A stretch of DNA of 13,734 nt. Origin: Micromonosporaceae bacterium (GTDB lineage Bacteria > Actinomycetota > Actinomycetes > Mycobacteriales > Micromonosporaceae). Both the position numbers and the translations under genes were made by a program. A model generated the notes under the pieces. That model saw only the letters and a program-made list of their open reading frames with translations. It was not told the DNA's origin and searched no databases. The stretch lies in NCBI GenBank assembly GCA_019690055.1, contig JADGGF010000060.1:1-13734 (forward strand), in the 5' to 3' direction. Positions 1 to 6,608 of the stretch are shown piece by piece; positions within the stretch are counted from its first letter, which is position 1; every line of letters begins with the position of its first letter.

Positions 1-53
1 TATACTGCTTTCGGGGCGTGGGAGGGTGCGGGCCCCGGCGACGCGGGCCGTGG

Positions 54-1400
54 TCAGCCGACGGGAGCGGGCTCGGCGAAGCCGGGCAGCCAACGCTCGG
101 CGACGCTGCGGTAGGGCGCGCGGGCCTCGAGCTGACAGAGCACGCCGATCGAGCCGAGCGTCACCCGGTGGATGAGCATGTAGGACGGGGGCAGGTTGAG
201 CTGCCGACCCAGCTGGTGGGCCGGGCTGCGCGGGTCGGCCAGGCGGGCCGCTTCGGCCCGCAGCCAGGCCCGGGTGAACTGGAACTCATCGGCGATGAGC
301 GGCTGCAGCATCGGGTGAAGGAATTCCAGCACCGCCTGAGCGTCGATGTCGCCGTCGCCCCGCACGAAGCCCTCGGCCCGCAGCCCGTCGAGCACCTCCT
401 GCGCCCGGCCCGCGATGGCCAGGCGGGCCACCCGCCCGATCGGCTCGGGGTGTCCACCGGGCAGCCGGGCCACCGCCCCGAAGTCGAGCACGCCGAGCCG
501 ACCGTCATCGAGGAGCCGGAAGTTGCCGGGGTGCGGGTCGGCGTGGAGCAGGCCGGCCCGGGTGGGCGCCGAGAAGTGCAGGCTGGCCAGGCGCAGCCCG
601 GCGAGGTCCCGCTGGGGCGCCGAGCCGGAGGCGATGACTGTGGACAGCGGAGTGCCGTCGACCCATTCGCTGACCAGCACCTGGGGGGTGGCCGCGACGA
701 CCCGGGGGACCATGATCTCGTCGTCGTCGGCATACGCCTTGGCGAACGCCTTCTGCGCGGACGCCTCCAACTCGTAGTCCAGCTCCTCCGAGACCCGGGC
801 CCGGATCTCGGCGAGGAGCGGCTTGATGTCCAGTCCGGGCTGGATGATCCGGAAGAGCTGGGCGAGGCGGCCGAGCTGGTTGAGGTCGGCGAGCAGCGCC
901 GGCCCGGCCCCGGGGTACTGGATCTTGACCGCCACGTCGCGACCGTCGCGCCACACCCCGCGGTGCACCTGACCGATGCTTGCGGCGGCGGCCGGCTTGT
1001 CGTCCAGCTCCCGGAAACGCTGCCGCCAGCGCGGGCCGAGCTGCTCGGCCAGGACCTTGTGGACCGACGCGGCCGGCAGGGGCGGAGCCGCTTCCTGCAG
1101 GCGGGTGAGGGCGGCCCGGTACGGTGCGGCGATGTCCTCGGGCAGGGCCGCCTCGAACACCGACAGCGCCTGGCCGAACTTCATGGCGCCGCCCTTGAGC
1201 TGGCCCAGCACCCGGAACAGGTGCTCAGCGGTGCGCTGCTGCACCTCGGCCGAGATCACCTCGCTGGCCATGCCGGTGACCCGCTTCCCCAGTCCGACGG
1301 CGGCTCGTCCGGCGAAGCCCAGGGGAAGCGCCGCGAGTCGTGCGGTGCGGCCGACGGCGTTCCGAGGGATCTCTGCTGGCTCCGGCCGTCGTTGGGTCAC
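54..1400 (-). CDS. ABC1/UbiB (AarF-type) atypical kinase-like protein
   Basis: 448 residues from the GTG at 1400. The full ABC1/UbiB motif set is visible: KFGQ (residues 74-77), the alanine-rich loop AAASIGQVH (about 138-146) that replaces the usual P-loop, VAVK with the ATP-binding lysine K159, an ELDYE stretch near 206-210, HADPHPGN (286-293) as catalytic loop and DFG (306-308) as metal-binding motif. The family binds ATP and has ATPase or atypical kinase activity, classically supporting isoprenoid quinone synthesis. From memory the M. tuberculosis counterpart is Rv3197, next to whiB7 and linked to macrolide tolerance; whiB7 would lie outside this window. The open frame extends upstream to 1646, but that part is low-complexity and overlaps the preceding gene, and family resemblance begins just after the GTG. 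A TAGTGT box lies 13 bases upstream and no Shine-Dalgarno is seen. It follows the ThiF-like gene on the same strand after 149 bases. Family is certain; physiological role is not. Confidence 0.93.
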   Translation of the reverse strand: MTQRRPEPAEIPRNAVGRTARLAALPLGFAGRAAVGLGKRVTGMASEVISAEVQQRTAEHLFRVLGQLKGGAMKFGQALSVFEAALPEDIAAPYRAALTRLQEAAPPLPAASVHKVLAEQLGPRWRQRFRELDDKPAAAASIGQVHRGVWRDGRDVAVKIQYPGAGPALLADLNQLGRLAQLFRIIQPGLDIKPLLAEIRARVSEELDYELEASAQKAFAKAYADDDEIMVPRVVAATPQVLVSEWVDGTPLSTVIASGSAPQRDLAGLRLASLHFSAPTRAGLLHADPHPGNFRLLDDGRLGVLDFGAVARLPGGHPEPIGRVARLAIAGRAQEVLDGLRAEGFVRGDGDIDAQAVLEFLHPMLQPLIADEFQFTRAWLRAEAARLADPRSPAHQLGRQLNLPPSYMLIHRVTLGSIGVLCQLEARAPYRSVAERWLPGFAEPAPVG

Positions 1401-1413
1401 GCGACCAATTGAA

Positions 1414-1419
1414 ACACTA
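1414..1419 (-). promoter_or_regulatory. Putative -10 box of the ABC1 kinase gene
   Basis: TAGTGT reading on the minus strand, 13 bases before the chosen GTG at 1400, predicting a leader of about 7 bases. There is no recognisable -35 at 16-18 bp and no Shine-Dalgarno. The same hexamer precedes the UPF0182 gene start. Support is motif and position only. Confidence 0.35.
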
Positions 1420-1549
1420 GGGACGGCGTGCCGGTGCTGCTCCAGCGCGAGATCGGGTGTGCCGTGCCTCTCGGCTGGCCCGATCCGGTCATGGGTGCGC
1501 TCCGCCTGGACGGACTGTTGGTAGAGCGTTGCTCTGTGTGGCGTGGGTG

Positions 1550-2680
1550 TCAGTGTTGGGCGCCGCCGGGGGTGCCTTCGTCGGTCGGCGGGATGGGTCG
1601 CCGCCGGGTCCGCCGTCGGCAGCCGCAGGCGGGATGCTGGCTCCACTGCCGGCGAACGCTGTGTCCCGGCTCGCTGATCTCGACGGTCGCGTTGATGGTC
1701 GACGGGGTGCCGCCGTCGACGTGGGTCAGCACCTCATGCGCGGCGAAGGCCGCCGCCGTCAACGTGGTCGTCGCGCTGACCGGCTCGCCGACCTCCGGGG
1801 CCGTGTGCAGTTGAGCGGCGATGGCCCGCCAGTCCGGGTCGAGGTCGTTGCGATGAAGCTCGATGCAGTTGAGGCAGGTGGTCTGGCCGGGACGGACCAG
1901 CGGGCCGACCACGACCGTGCCGTCGCGGATCCAGATCGCGAGGTGGGCCAGCCGGCGCGAGCCGTAGGCATAGGCGGTCAGGCTGGCCGGCGCGGAGAAG
2001 CCGACCAACACCGCGAAGGTCGCCCGACCGCGCATCGGCCGGTTGATCTCCAGGTCGGGCGCGACGCGGCGCAGGGCGTCGACCGCCGCCACGCCGCGGG
2101 GACGGTGGGTGTCGGTGGGGAGCAGGCCAGCAGGCGCGGTGTCAAAGCTGCGGGTGATGCCGTCCTGCTCGATGTTGATTTGGCCGATTCCGGAGGCGGC
2201 CAGGATCGAGGCGATCGGTACGGCCAGGCGGCTTGTCCCCGTGACGACCACCCGCGCGCGCAACCGCCGCTGCATGACGACGTTCGCGGTCGGCGCCTGG
2301 TGGGCCGACCGGGACAGCTCGTCGGTCCCGGTCCGCAGCGCGATCGCGGCGCACTCGGTGGCGAGCCGACGACGGGTCGGTTCGGTCGCCCGCGCGATGT
2401 GCAGGGCGTGCGCGTCCACCACGTAGCCCGCGCGGGTCAGGGCCTGCAACAGAGCCGAGGCGTCCTCGGCCCGGACGCCCGCGTGGCGGGCGGCCCGGAG
2501 GACGCCCCGCTCGCTGTGACTGCCGTCGAGCAGGTCGAGCAGGCGAGCGTGCACCGGGTCGGCCAGTTCGAGCACGACGGCGCGAGCGGGGTCGGTGCCG
2601 ATCTGGAGCCGTCGCGGGCCACGCCAGAGCCGACGGATCGCGGGGAGCAGGGTAGGTCGACGAACGGGTTGGCGAGCCAC
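1550..2680 (-). CDS. ThiF/E1-like protein of the TOMM leader-peptide-binding type
   Basis: 376 residues from the GTG at 2680. Residues about 30-90 look like the winged-helix, RRE-like module found at the N-terminus of ocin-ThiF or cyclodehydratase docking proteins. Residues about 140-330 resemble an E1/ThiF Rossmann domain, but the glycine-rich loop reads GTSRLA, so nucleotide binding is doubtful. Four cysteines, CLNC (269-272) and CGC (352-354), form the structural zinc site typical of this group; the first pair sits in the characteristic segment after LVRPGQTT. Such proteins normally present a precursor peptide to a YcaO cyclodehydratase, yet no YcaO gene is in the window, so this is probably an orphan housekeeping member; from memory the M. 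tuberculosis synteny position is Rv3196. An ATG at 2698 is a possible earlier start. The GTG is preferred because AGGA lies 9 bases upstream. The C-terminal arginine/proline-rich tail has no visible domain. Confidence 0.78.
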   Translation of the reverse strand: MARQPVRRPTLLPAIRRLWRGPRRLQIGTDPARAVVLELADPVHARLLDLLDGSHSERGVLRAARHAGVRAEDASALLQALTRAGYVVDAHALHIARATEPTRRRLATECAAIALRTGTDELSRSAHQAPTANVVMQRRLRARVVVTGTSRLAVPIASILAASGIGQINIEQDGITRSFDTAPAGLLPTDTHRPRGVAAVDALRRVAPDLEINRPMRGRATFAVLVGFSAPASLTAYAYGSRRLAHLAIWIRDGTVVVGPLVRPGQTTCLNCIELHRNDLDPDWRAIAAQLHTAPEVGEPVSATTTLTAAAFAAHEVLTHVDGGTPSTINATVEISEPGHSVRRQWSQHPACGCRRRTRRRPIPPTDEGTPGGAQH

Positions 2681-2817
2681 GATGGCCGATCCTGTCATCG
2701 AGCCTGAGCTGCCAGGGTCGGTTGCCCACAGTGGGGCGCTATCGCTTCGCTGGAATCCACAACGACACGCCGCCCCGTCCACAACTCGCCACCGCAGCCG
2801 GCTGGGCTCGGCGGCGC

Positions 2818-2853
2818 AGTCACTCGCAGAGTCCGCTCCGCAAACTGCGCGGA
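2818..2853 (-). repeat. Dispersed intergenic repeat, copy 3
   Basis: Read on the minus strand this 36-base segment aligns with the tandem copies at 6432-6501, with the blocks TTGC, GGAGCGGA and TCTGCGAGT conserved (about 31 of 37 aligned columns identical to copy 1, by eye). It lies between the zinc-ribbon and ThiF-like genes and points along their direction of transcription, as the other copies do for their neighbours. Confidence 0.6.
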
Positions 2854-2924
2854 AATGCGCCAACGTGCGTGTGGTCGGGGCGGCGGGTCGCACGCTGGCT
2901 AGCGCGGGACACGTACGCCCGAAG

Positions 2925-3095
2925 TCAGGCGCTGGCCTTGCCGAGGATGCGGTTCATCGTGGTCCCGCAGACGGGGCACTTGCCCTTCGCAACGTTCATG
3001 CCCGTCTTGCTGACCTCGACGGTGCCCTCGAAGTCACGCTTTTGCTTGCACTTGACGCAGTAGCCGTTGTACACGGTGTCGGCCTTGGTGGCCAC
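2925..3095 (-). CDS. Small zinc-ribbon protein (DUF5679-like)
   Basis: A 56-residue protein starting at GTG 3095. It has two zinc knuckles, CVKC (C13, C16) and CPVC (C40, C43), in the arrangement of a rubredoxin-like zinc ribbon, with lysine-rich sequence between and around them and a GKASA tail. It matches the DUF5679 family of tiny actinobacterial proteins, whose function is unknown; a nucleic-acid-binding or adaptor role would be a guess. The start is strongly supported: the minus strand reads GAGGAGGA five bases or so before the GTG, the best Shine-Dalgarno of the minus-strand genes here, suggesting high expression. It is divergent from the YgjP-type gene and is followed after 244 bases by the ThiF-like gene. 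No close alternative start exists. Confidence 0.88.
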   Translation of the reverse strand: MATKADTVYNGYCVKCKQKRDFEGTVEVSKTGMNVAKGKCPVCGTTMNRILGKASA

Positions 3096-3099
3096 GGTG

Positions 3100-3107
3100 T
3101 CCTCCTC
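3100..3107 (-). promoter_or_regulatory. Strong ribosome binding site of the zinc-ribbon gene
   Basis: GAGGAGGA on the minus strand, spaced four bases from the GTG at 3095. It decides the start of this small gene and contrasts with the SD-less starts of several neighbours. Confidence 0.75.
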
Positions 3108-3205
3108 GGTTGATCTCGACTTGAGGCGAGTCTGCCCGCTCGGTTGGGCTTTACCCCTCTGACACGCCGGTACCCGTAGCCCCGGCCGTAGGGAATCTTC
3201 TTAGC

Positions 3206-3237
3206 AAACCACCATAAACCACCACACATGTGGTGGT
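3206..3237. promoter_or_regulatory. Operator-like array of CCACCA/TGGTGG half-sites
   Basis: AAACCACCA occurs at 3206-3214 and again at 3216-3224, in phase at 10 bp. The second copy is part of a palindrome whose arms ACCACCACA (3218-3226) and TGTGGTGGT (3229-3237) are separated by two bases. It lies in the divergent region between the zinc-ribbon gene and the YgjP-type gene, where a regulator could affect both. I cannot name the binding protein. Confidence 0.5.
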
Positions 3238-3255
3238 ACACGTGAACACGGGTCC

Positions 3256-3284
3256 TTGGGAACGTCGCACCCGGCCGCTACCTT
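3256..3284 (+). promoter_or_regulatory. Putative promoter of the YgjP-type peptidase gene
   Basis: TTGGGA (3256-3261) and TACCTT (3279-3284) are separated by 17 bp. The GTG start at 3293 lies only eight bases after the -10 box, so the transcript would be leaderless or nearly so, matching the absence of a Shine-Dalgarno. Confidence 0.5.
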
Positions 3285-3292
3285 GCCGTTTC

Positions 3293-3889
3293 GTGGGTGC
3301 TTCACGCGCGTCGGCGGAGCGGGCCCAGCCGGCCGCTCCGCTGGTTCCGAGTCACCGCGCCGGTGTCACCGCCAACGTTCGGCGCCCGAACGTGGAGGTG
3401 CGGCGCAGCGCTCGCCGCCGGCGTACGGTCTCGGCCTACCGGGACGGCGACCGGGTCGTGGTGTTGATCCCCGCCCAGTTCACCGGCGCCGAGGAGCGCG
3501 AGTGGGTGGATCGGATGATCGCGCGGCTCGCAGCGCGGGAGCGGCGCGACCACACCGACGAGGCGCTCTACGAGCGGGCCGTGCGGCTTGCGGAGCGCTA
3601 CCTTCCCGAGGCCCCTCGTCCGGCGAGCGTTCGCTGGGTGCGGAACCAGAACGGTCGCTGGGGTTCCTGTACCCCGGCCGACCGCACCATCCGGATCTCA
3701 GAGCGGATTCAGAGCTTCCCCGACTGGGTGGTCGACTACGTGCTCATGCATGAGCTGGCTCACCTGCTCGTGGCCAACCACAACGCCCAGTTCTGGGCGC
3801 TCGTGGCGCGGTACCCGCGCTGTGAGCGGGCCCGGGGCTACCTGGAGGGGATCTCGGCCGCCGCCGGTCTGGGCATGTCCGACGAGTAG
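3293..3889 (+). CDS. YgjP/M48-like zinc metallopeptidase
   Basis: 198 residues. The zinc site HELAH (H153, E154, H157) is followed by H163 in NHNAQFW, the short-spaced third ligand typical of the YgjP-like (DUF45/SprT-related) family. Upstream is the family hallmark RWGSC (122-126). No signal peptide or membrane helix is seen, so it is probably cytoplasmic; the substrate is unknown. The frame continues upstream to a GTG at 3230, but that start lies inside the operator-like palindrome. GTG 3293 fits the promoter at 3256-3284 and typical family length. It is divergent from the zinc-ribbon gene and converges on the DUF2342 gene with 50 bases between. The first 30 residues are variable and probably disordered. 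Confidence 0.88.
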   Translation: MGASRASAERAQPAAPLVPSHRAGVTANVRRPNVEVRRSARRRRTVSAYRDGDRVVVLIPAQFTGAEEREWVDRMIARLAARERRDHTDEALYERAVRLAERYLPEAPRPASVRWVRNQNGRWGSCTPADRTIRISERIQSFPDWVVDYVLMHELAHLLVANHNAQFWALVARYPRCERARGYLEGISAAAGLGMSDE

Positions 3890-3905
3890 TCCTCCCCAGC
3901 GACCA

Positions 3906-3935
3906 GACACCGGCACGCCCCGGACACCGGCACGC
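3906..3935. repeat. Short direct repeat between convergent genes
   Basis: GACACCGGCACGC occurs at 3906-3918 and 3923-3935 (17-bp period) in the 50-base gap between the convergent peptidase genes. No terminator hairpin is obvious there. Meaning unknown. Confidence 0.5.
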
Positions 3936-3939
3936 GCCG

Positions 3940-5193
3940 CTACGCCTCGGCGGGCGGCGGCTCCTCCTCGCGGGGCGGCTCCTCCTCGGGAGGGAAGTCC
4001 GGGAACGTGTCGGCGGTGGACCGGGCGAACGCCTCGGGGTCGGCGAAGTCGGCGTCGGTGGGGAGCAGGTCCGGATGGCTCCACACGGCGTCGCGCCCGT
4101 CGGCGCCGCGATGACGTTCCAGCGCCTCCCACAGGGCCGTGGCCTCGCGCAGCCGCCGCGGCCGCAGCTCCAGGCCGACCAGGGCGGAGAAGGTCTGCTC
4201 GGCCGGTCCGCCGGCCGCGCGCCGACGGCGGAACGTCTCGTCGAGCCGCACCGCGTCGGGCAGCCGACCACCGGCCGCCTTGGCCACGACGTGGCTGACC
4301 CACCCCTCGACGAGGGCGAGGACCGTCTCCAGACGGGCCAGCGCCACCTTCTGCTGGGGTGAGTCGTCGGAGGTGAAGATCCCTTCGAAGGCGATGGTCC
4401 GCAACGACTCCGGGTTGGTCGGATCGACCCGGCTCATCGCATCCTCGACCGCCTCGCGGTCGACGCTGATGCCCTTGGCATAGGTCTCGACCGCGGTCAG
4501 CACGTGCGCGCGCAGCCAGGGGACGTGCCCGAAGAGCCGCTGGTGGGCGGCTTCCCGCAGCGCGACGTAGAGCCGGAGCTGGTCTTCGGGGATCTCCAAC
4601 CCTTCGCCGTAGCTGGCGATGTTGGCGGGAATCAGCGCCGCCGTGCCGGCGGGGCCGAGCGGCAGGCCGATGTCGCCGGCGGAGAGGACCTCGGCGGCGA
4701 GCGAGCCCAGGGCGCTGCCGAGCTGGCCGCCGAACATCGCCCCACCGATCGAGGTGAGCATGGCCGTCATGCCGCCGAGCTGCCCGCGCAGCTGCTCCGG
4801 GACCAGCTCGCCGATCGCGACGGTCATCTGCCCGGCCACCGGGTCGCAGAGCTTGCGCCAGACATCCAGGGTGTGGGTGAGCCAGTCGGCGCGCCGCCAC
4901 GCCTCGACCTGTCGGATGCCGGACGGGAGCGAGCTGACCTCCTCCAGCCACAGGTCGGCCAGGCGCAGCGCCTCCTGTACGGCAGCGCGCTGGGGACCGG
5001 CGATGGGCGGGTCGTTGCGCAGCTGGGACTGGGCGACCTGGCGGGCGAGGTCCCAGTTGACCGGACCGCCCCCGGTGTTGACCAGCATCTGCTGGAGCTG
5101 GGCCAGGAACGCCTGCAACTGGGCCGGGTCGTTCGGGTCCGGCCCACCCGGTCCACCCGGCAGTGCGAACCCGAACGGAGGCGGCAGACTCAT
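3940..5193 (-). CDS. Zincin_2 / DUF2342 family putative metalloprotease
   Basis: 417 residues from ATG 5193. It matches the actinobacterial DUF2342 (zincin-like) family: a Gly/Pro-rich N-terminus followed by QLQQML, VNWDLARQVA (46-55), a glycine-rich helical region (about 138-165) and the zincin motif segment YVALREAAHQRLF (209-221), with EGW at 296-298 further on. The motif reads R213-E-A-A-H217 rather than HExxH, so the first zinc ligand is replaced by Arg; activity is uncertain. The last 20 residues are an acidic Pro/Glu tail. From memory the M. tuberculosis synteny partner is Rv3195. The start is chosen because conserved sequence begins there; earlier in-frame starts exist at 5199 (GTG) and 5226 (ATG). 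It is divergent from the PDZ-Lon gene, sharing a 180-base intergenic region, and convergent with the YgjP-type gene. No Shine-Dalgarno is seen. Confidence 0.87.
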   Translation of the reverse strand: MSLPPPFGFALPGGPGGPDPNDPAQLQAFLAQLQQMLVNTGGGPVNWDLARQVAQSQLRNDPPIAGPQRAAVQEALRLADLWLEEVSSLPSGIRQVEAWRRADWLTHTLDVWRKLCDPVAGQMTVAIGELVPEQLRGQLGGMTAMLTSIGGAMFGGQLGSALGSLAAEVLSAGDIGLPLGPAGTAALIPANIASYGEGLEIPEDQLRLYVALREAAHQRLFGHVPWLRAHVLTAVETYAKGISVDREAVEDAMSRVDPTNPESLRTIAFEGIFTSDDSPQQKVALARLETVLALVEGWVSHVVAKAAGGRLPDAVRLDETFRRRRAAGGPAEQTFSALVGLELRPRRLREATALWEALERHRGADGRDAVWSHPDLLPTDADFADPEAFARSTADTFPDFPPEEEPPREEEPPPAEA

Positions 5194-5201
5194 GTTCACC
5201 C

Positions 5202-5207
5202 ACGGTA
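5202..5207 (-). promoter_or_regulatory. Putative -10 box of the DUF2342 gene
   Basis: TACCGT on the minus strand, eight bases before ATG 5193, would give an almost leaderless mRNA. No convincing -35 is found at the expected distance. Confidence 0.3.
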
Positions 5208-5273
5208 CTCGTCTTTCGGCGACCATCTTGGATGAGCCCGGGCCTGCCGGTGGGATACGGGACGGCGGAGCCG

Positions 5274-5279
5274 TACTGT
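5274..5279 (+). promoter_or_regulatory. Putative -10 box upstream of the PDZ-Lon gene
   Basis: TACTGT lies eight bases before GTG 5288, the start of a 29-codon leader ORF, and about 95 bases before the main gene. The -35 is not recognisable, so this is weak support. Confidence 0.3.
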
Positions 5280-5287
5280 GGACGACC

Positions 5288-5377
5288 GTGACGGTAGTGC
5301 GGCCGGGCGGGAGGTCATGGGACCGTACGGCCCCGGTGATGGGCACGAGACGGCGCGGCCGGGTGGGAAGGGCATGA
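5288..5377 (+). CDS. Possible 29-residue leader ORF coupled to the PDZ-Lon gene
   Basis: An open frame from GTG 5288 to TGA 5375-5377 whose stop overlaps the ATG of the PDZ-Lon gene as ATGA. The peptide is Arg/Gly-rich and highly basic, with no known domain. A -10-like TACTGT sits eight bases before the GTG, so it could be translated leaderless and deliver ribosomes to the downstream start. Alternatively the frame may be open by chance in GC-rich DNA, which is the main reason for low confidence. An internal ATG at 5339 could make a 12-residue version. Confidence 0.3.
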   Translation: MTVVRPGGRSWDRTAPVMGTRRRGRVGRA

Positions 5378-6411
5378 GACAGCGCGGACTGACGGTGCTG
5401 GTGGGCGCCGTCGTGGTGATTGTGTGCAGCCTGCTCGTGGCACAGACGCCGGTGCCCTACGTGGCGCTGCAGCCGGGGCAGACGTACGACACGCTCGGGG
5501 TCGACAGCAGTAATCGGGAGATCATCGTCATCGACGGTGCCGCCACCAGCGAGTCCGCCGGCCAGTTGCGTTTCCTCACCGTGGGGGTGGTTCCCGAACT
5601 CACGCTGCTCGAGGCCGTCATCGGATGGGTGATGGACGACGAGGCGGTCGTGCCGAGGGAGCTCATCTACCCACCCGAGGAGTCGCGGGAGGAGACCGAG
5701 CGGCGCAACGCCGAGGACTTCGCCAACTCGCTGTCGGCCGCACAGGTCGCGGCACTCAGCTATCTCGGGTACAGCACCGTGGTGGCGGTCAAGGAGGTGC
5801 TCGCGTCATCGCCCAACGCCGACCGGTTGAAGGCCGGGGACATCATCACGGCCGTGGACGGCGTGCCGGTCACATCCGCGGACGCGCTGCTGAGCGCCAT
5901 CCAGGGCAAGCCGGCGGGCAGCACGTTGACCTTCGCGCTGACCCGGGACGGCGAGCCGCTGACGGTCGAGGTCACCACAGCGGCGGACGAGGACGGCGTA
6001 CCGCGGGTGGGCTTCGCGCCCGAGGTCCGCTCGTCGGCGCCGTTCACGATCACCATCCCGATCGAGGGAATCGGGGGCCCGTCGGCCGGTCTCATGATGG
6101 CGTTGGGCATCATCGACAAGCTTCAGCCCGAAGACCTCACCGGCGGGATGATCATCGCCGGCACCGGCACGATCGACGACAATGGCGCGGTGGGGCCGAT
6201 CGGCGGCGTCCCGCAGAAGATCATCGGAGCGGTCCGGGCGGGTGCGACGGTGTTCCTCACGCCGCGCGACAACTGCGCGGAGGCGGTCGCCAACGCCAAG
6301 CCCGGCCTGCTGCTGGTCCAGGTGGATTCGCTCGAGTCGGCGTTGTCGGCGCTGCAGACGCTGCGCGAGGGTGGGGCGCCGCCGCTGTGTCCGGGGGCGC
6401 CCCCGGCTTGA
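5374..6411 (+). CDS. PDZ-Lon-like (YlbL/S16-type) membrane serine protease
   Basis: 345 residues: short basic N-terminus, one membrane anchor or signal-anchor (about 6-24), an extracytoplasmic region beginning PVPYVALQPGQTYDTLG, a PDZ domain (about 133-205, with LKAGDIITAVDG at 152-163) and a Lon-type proteolytic domain (about 215-335). The catalytic dyad is visible: Ser237 in GGPSAG and Lys282 in GGVPQKI. Actinobacterial and Bacillus YlbL-type proteins share this architecture and are thought to cleave membrane or exported proteins; the substrate here is unknown. ATG 5374 is chosen because the membrane segment follows at once and GGGAAGG precedes it; the frame is open back to 5278, but that sequence looks non-coding. 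It is divergent from DUF2342 and codirectional with UPF0182 after 197 bases. From memory it corresponds to Rv3194c. Confidence 0.92.
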   Translation: MRQRGLTVLVGAVVVIVCSLLVAQTPVPYVALQPGQTYDTLGVDSSNREIIVIDGAATSESAGQLRFLTVGVVPELTLLEAVIGWVMDDEAVVPRELIYPPEESREETERRNAEDFANSLSAAQVAALSYLGYSTVVAVKEVLASSPNADRLKAGDIITAVDGVPVTSADALLSAIQGKPAGSTLTFALTRDGEPLTVEVTTAADEDGVPRVGFAPEVRSSAPFTITIPIEGIGGPSAGLMMALGIIDKLQPEDLTGGMIIAGTGTIDDNGAVGPIGGVPQKIIGAVRAGATVFLTPRDNCAEAVANAKPGLLLVQVDSLESALSALQTLREGGAPPLCPGAPPA

Positions 6412-6431
6412 CATTGATCATGGCCGACAAT

Positions 6432-6501
6432 TCCGTGGAGCTTGCCGGAGCGGAATCTGCGAGTAACTCCGCGGAGCTGCCGGAGCGGAATCTGCGAGCA
6501 A
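6432..6501 (+). repeat. Tandem copies 1 and 2 of a 36-bp intergenic repeat
   Basis: Two imperfect copies, 6432-6466 and 6468-6501 (36-bp period), share the blocks TGCCGGAGCGGA and ATCTGCGAG without change and differ by a few substitutions and one deleted T. The junction contains the palindrome CTCCGCGGAG (6467-6476), and copy 1 has ATTCCG/CGGAAT arms at 6430-6435 and 6451-6456, so folding is possible. A third, inverted copy lies at 2818-2853. They fill most of the spacer between the PDZ-Lon and UPF0182 genes. Confidence 0.8.
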
Positions 6502-6596
6502 TCCGAGATGGCGGTCTCGCCAGAAAACAGTCCCGGCACCCTGTGATTGCGCTGACGAGCGGGGTGTCCGGACGTTCGGAGCTCCGCCGGGCCGAC

Positions 6597-6602
6597 TAGT
6601 GT
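6597..6602 (+). promoter_or_regulatory. Putative -10 box of a leaderless UPF0182 transcript
   Basis: TAGTGT is followed by exactly six bases and then GTG 6609, placing the first coding base at the expected transcription start. No Shine-Dalgarno is present. No clear -35 is seen (GTTCGG near 6574-6579 is a poor match). Confidence 0.45.
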
Positions 6603-6608
6603 TGCCGC

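Noticed and set aside
18..1412. Long plus-strand open frame of 464 codons opposite the ABC1 gene
   Set aside because: Antisense shadow of a GC-rich gene; Arg/Gly/Pro-rich with no domain, while the minus frame shows every ABC1 motif.
1523..1535. AGAGC-N3-GCTCT mini-hairpin between the ThiF-like and ABC1 genes
   Set aside because: A five-bp stem is too short to call a terminator or attenuator.
1457..2707. 416-codon plus-strand frame opposite the ThiF-like gene
   Set aside because: Low-complexity translation, no domain, fully antisense to a recognisable protein.
2722..2783. Three same-orientation DnaA-box-like sites (TTGCCCACA, GAATCCACA, CCGTCCACA)
   Set aside because: Each has one to three mismatches to TTGTCCACA, and there is no dnaA/dnaN context or AT-rich unwinding region; likely coincidence.
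3698..5203. 501-codon minus-strand frame overlapping the DUF2342 gene
   Set aside because: Out-of-frame shadow; the DUF2342 frame has clear family sequence.
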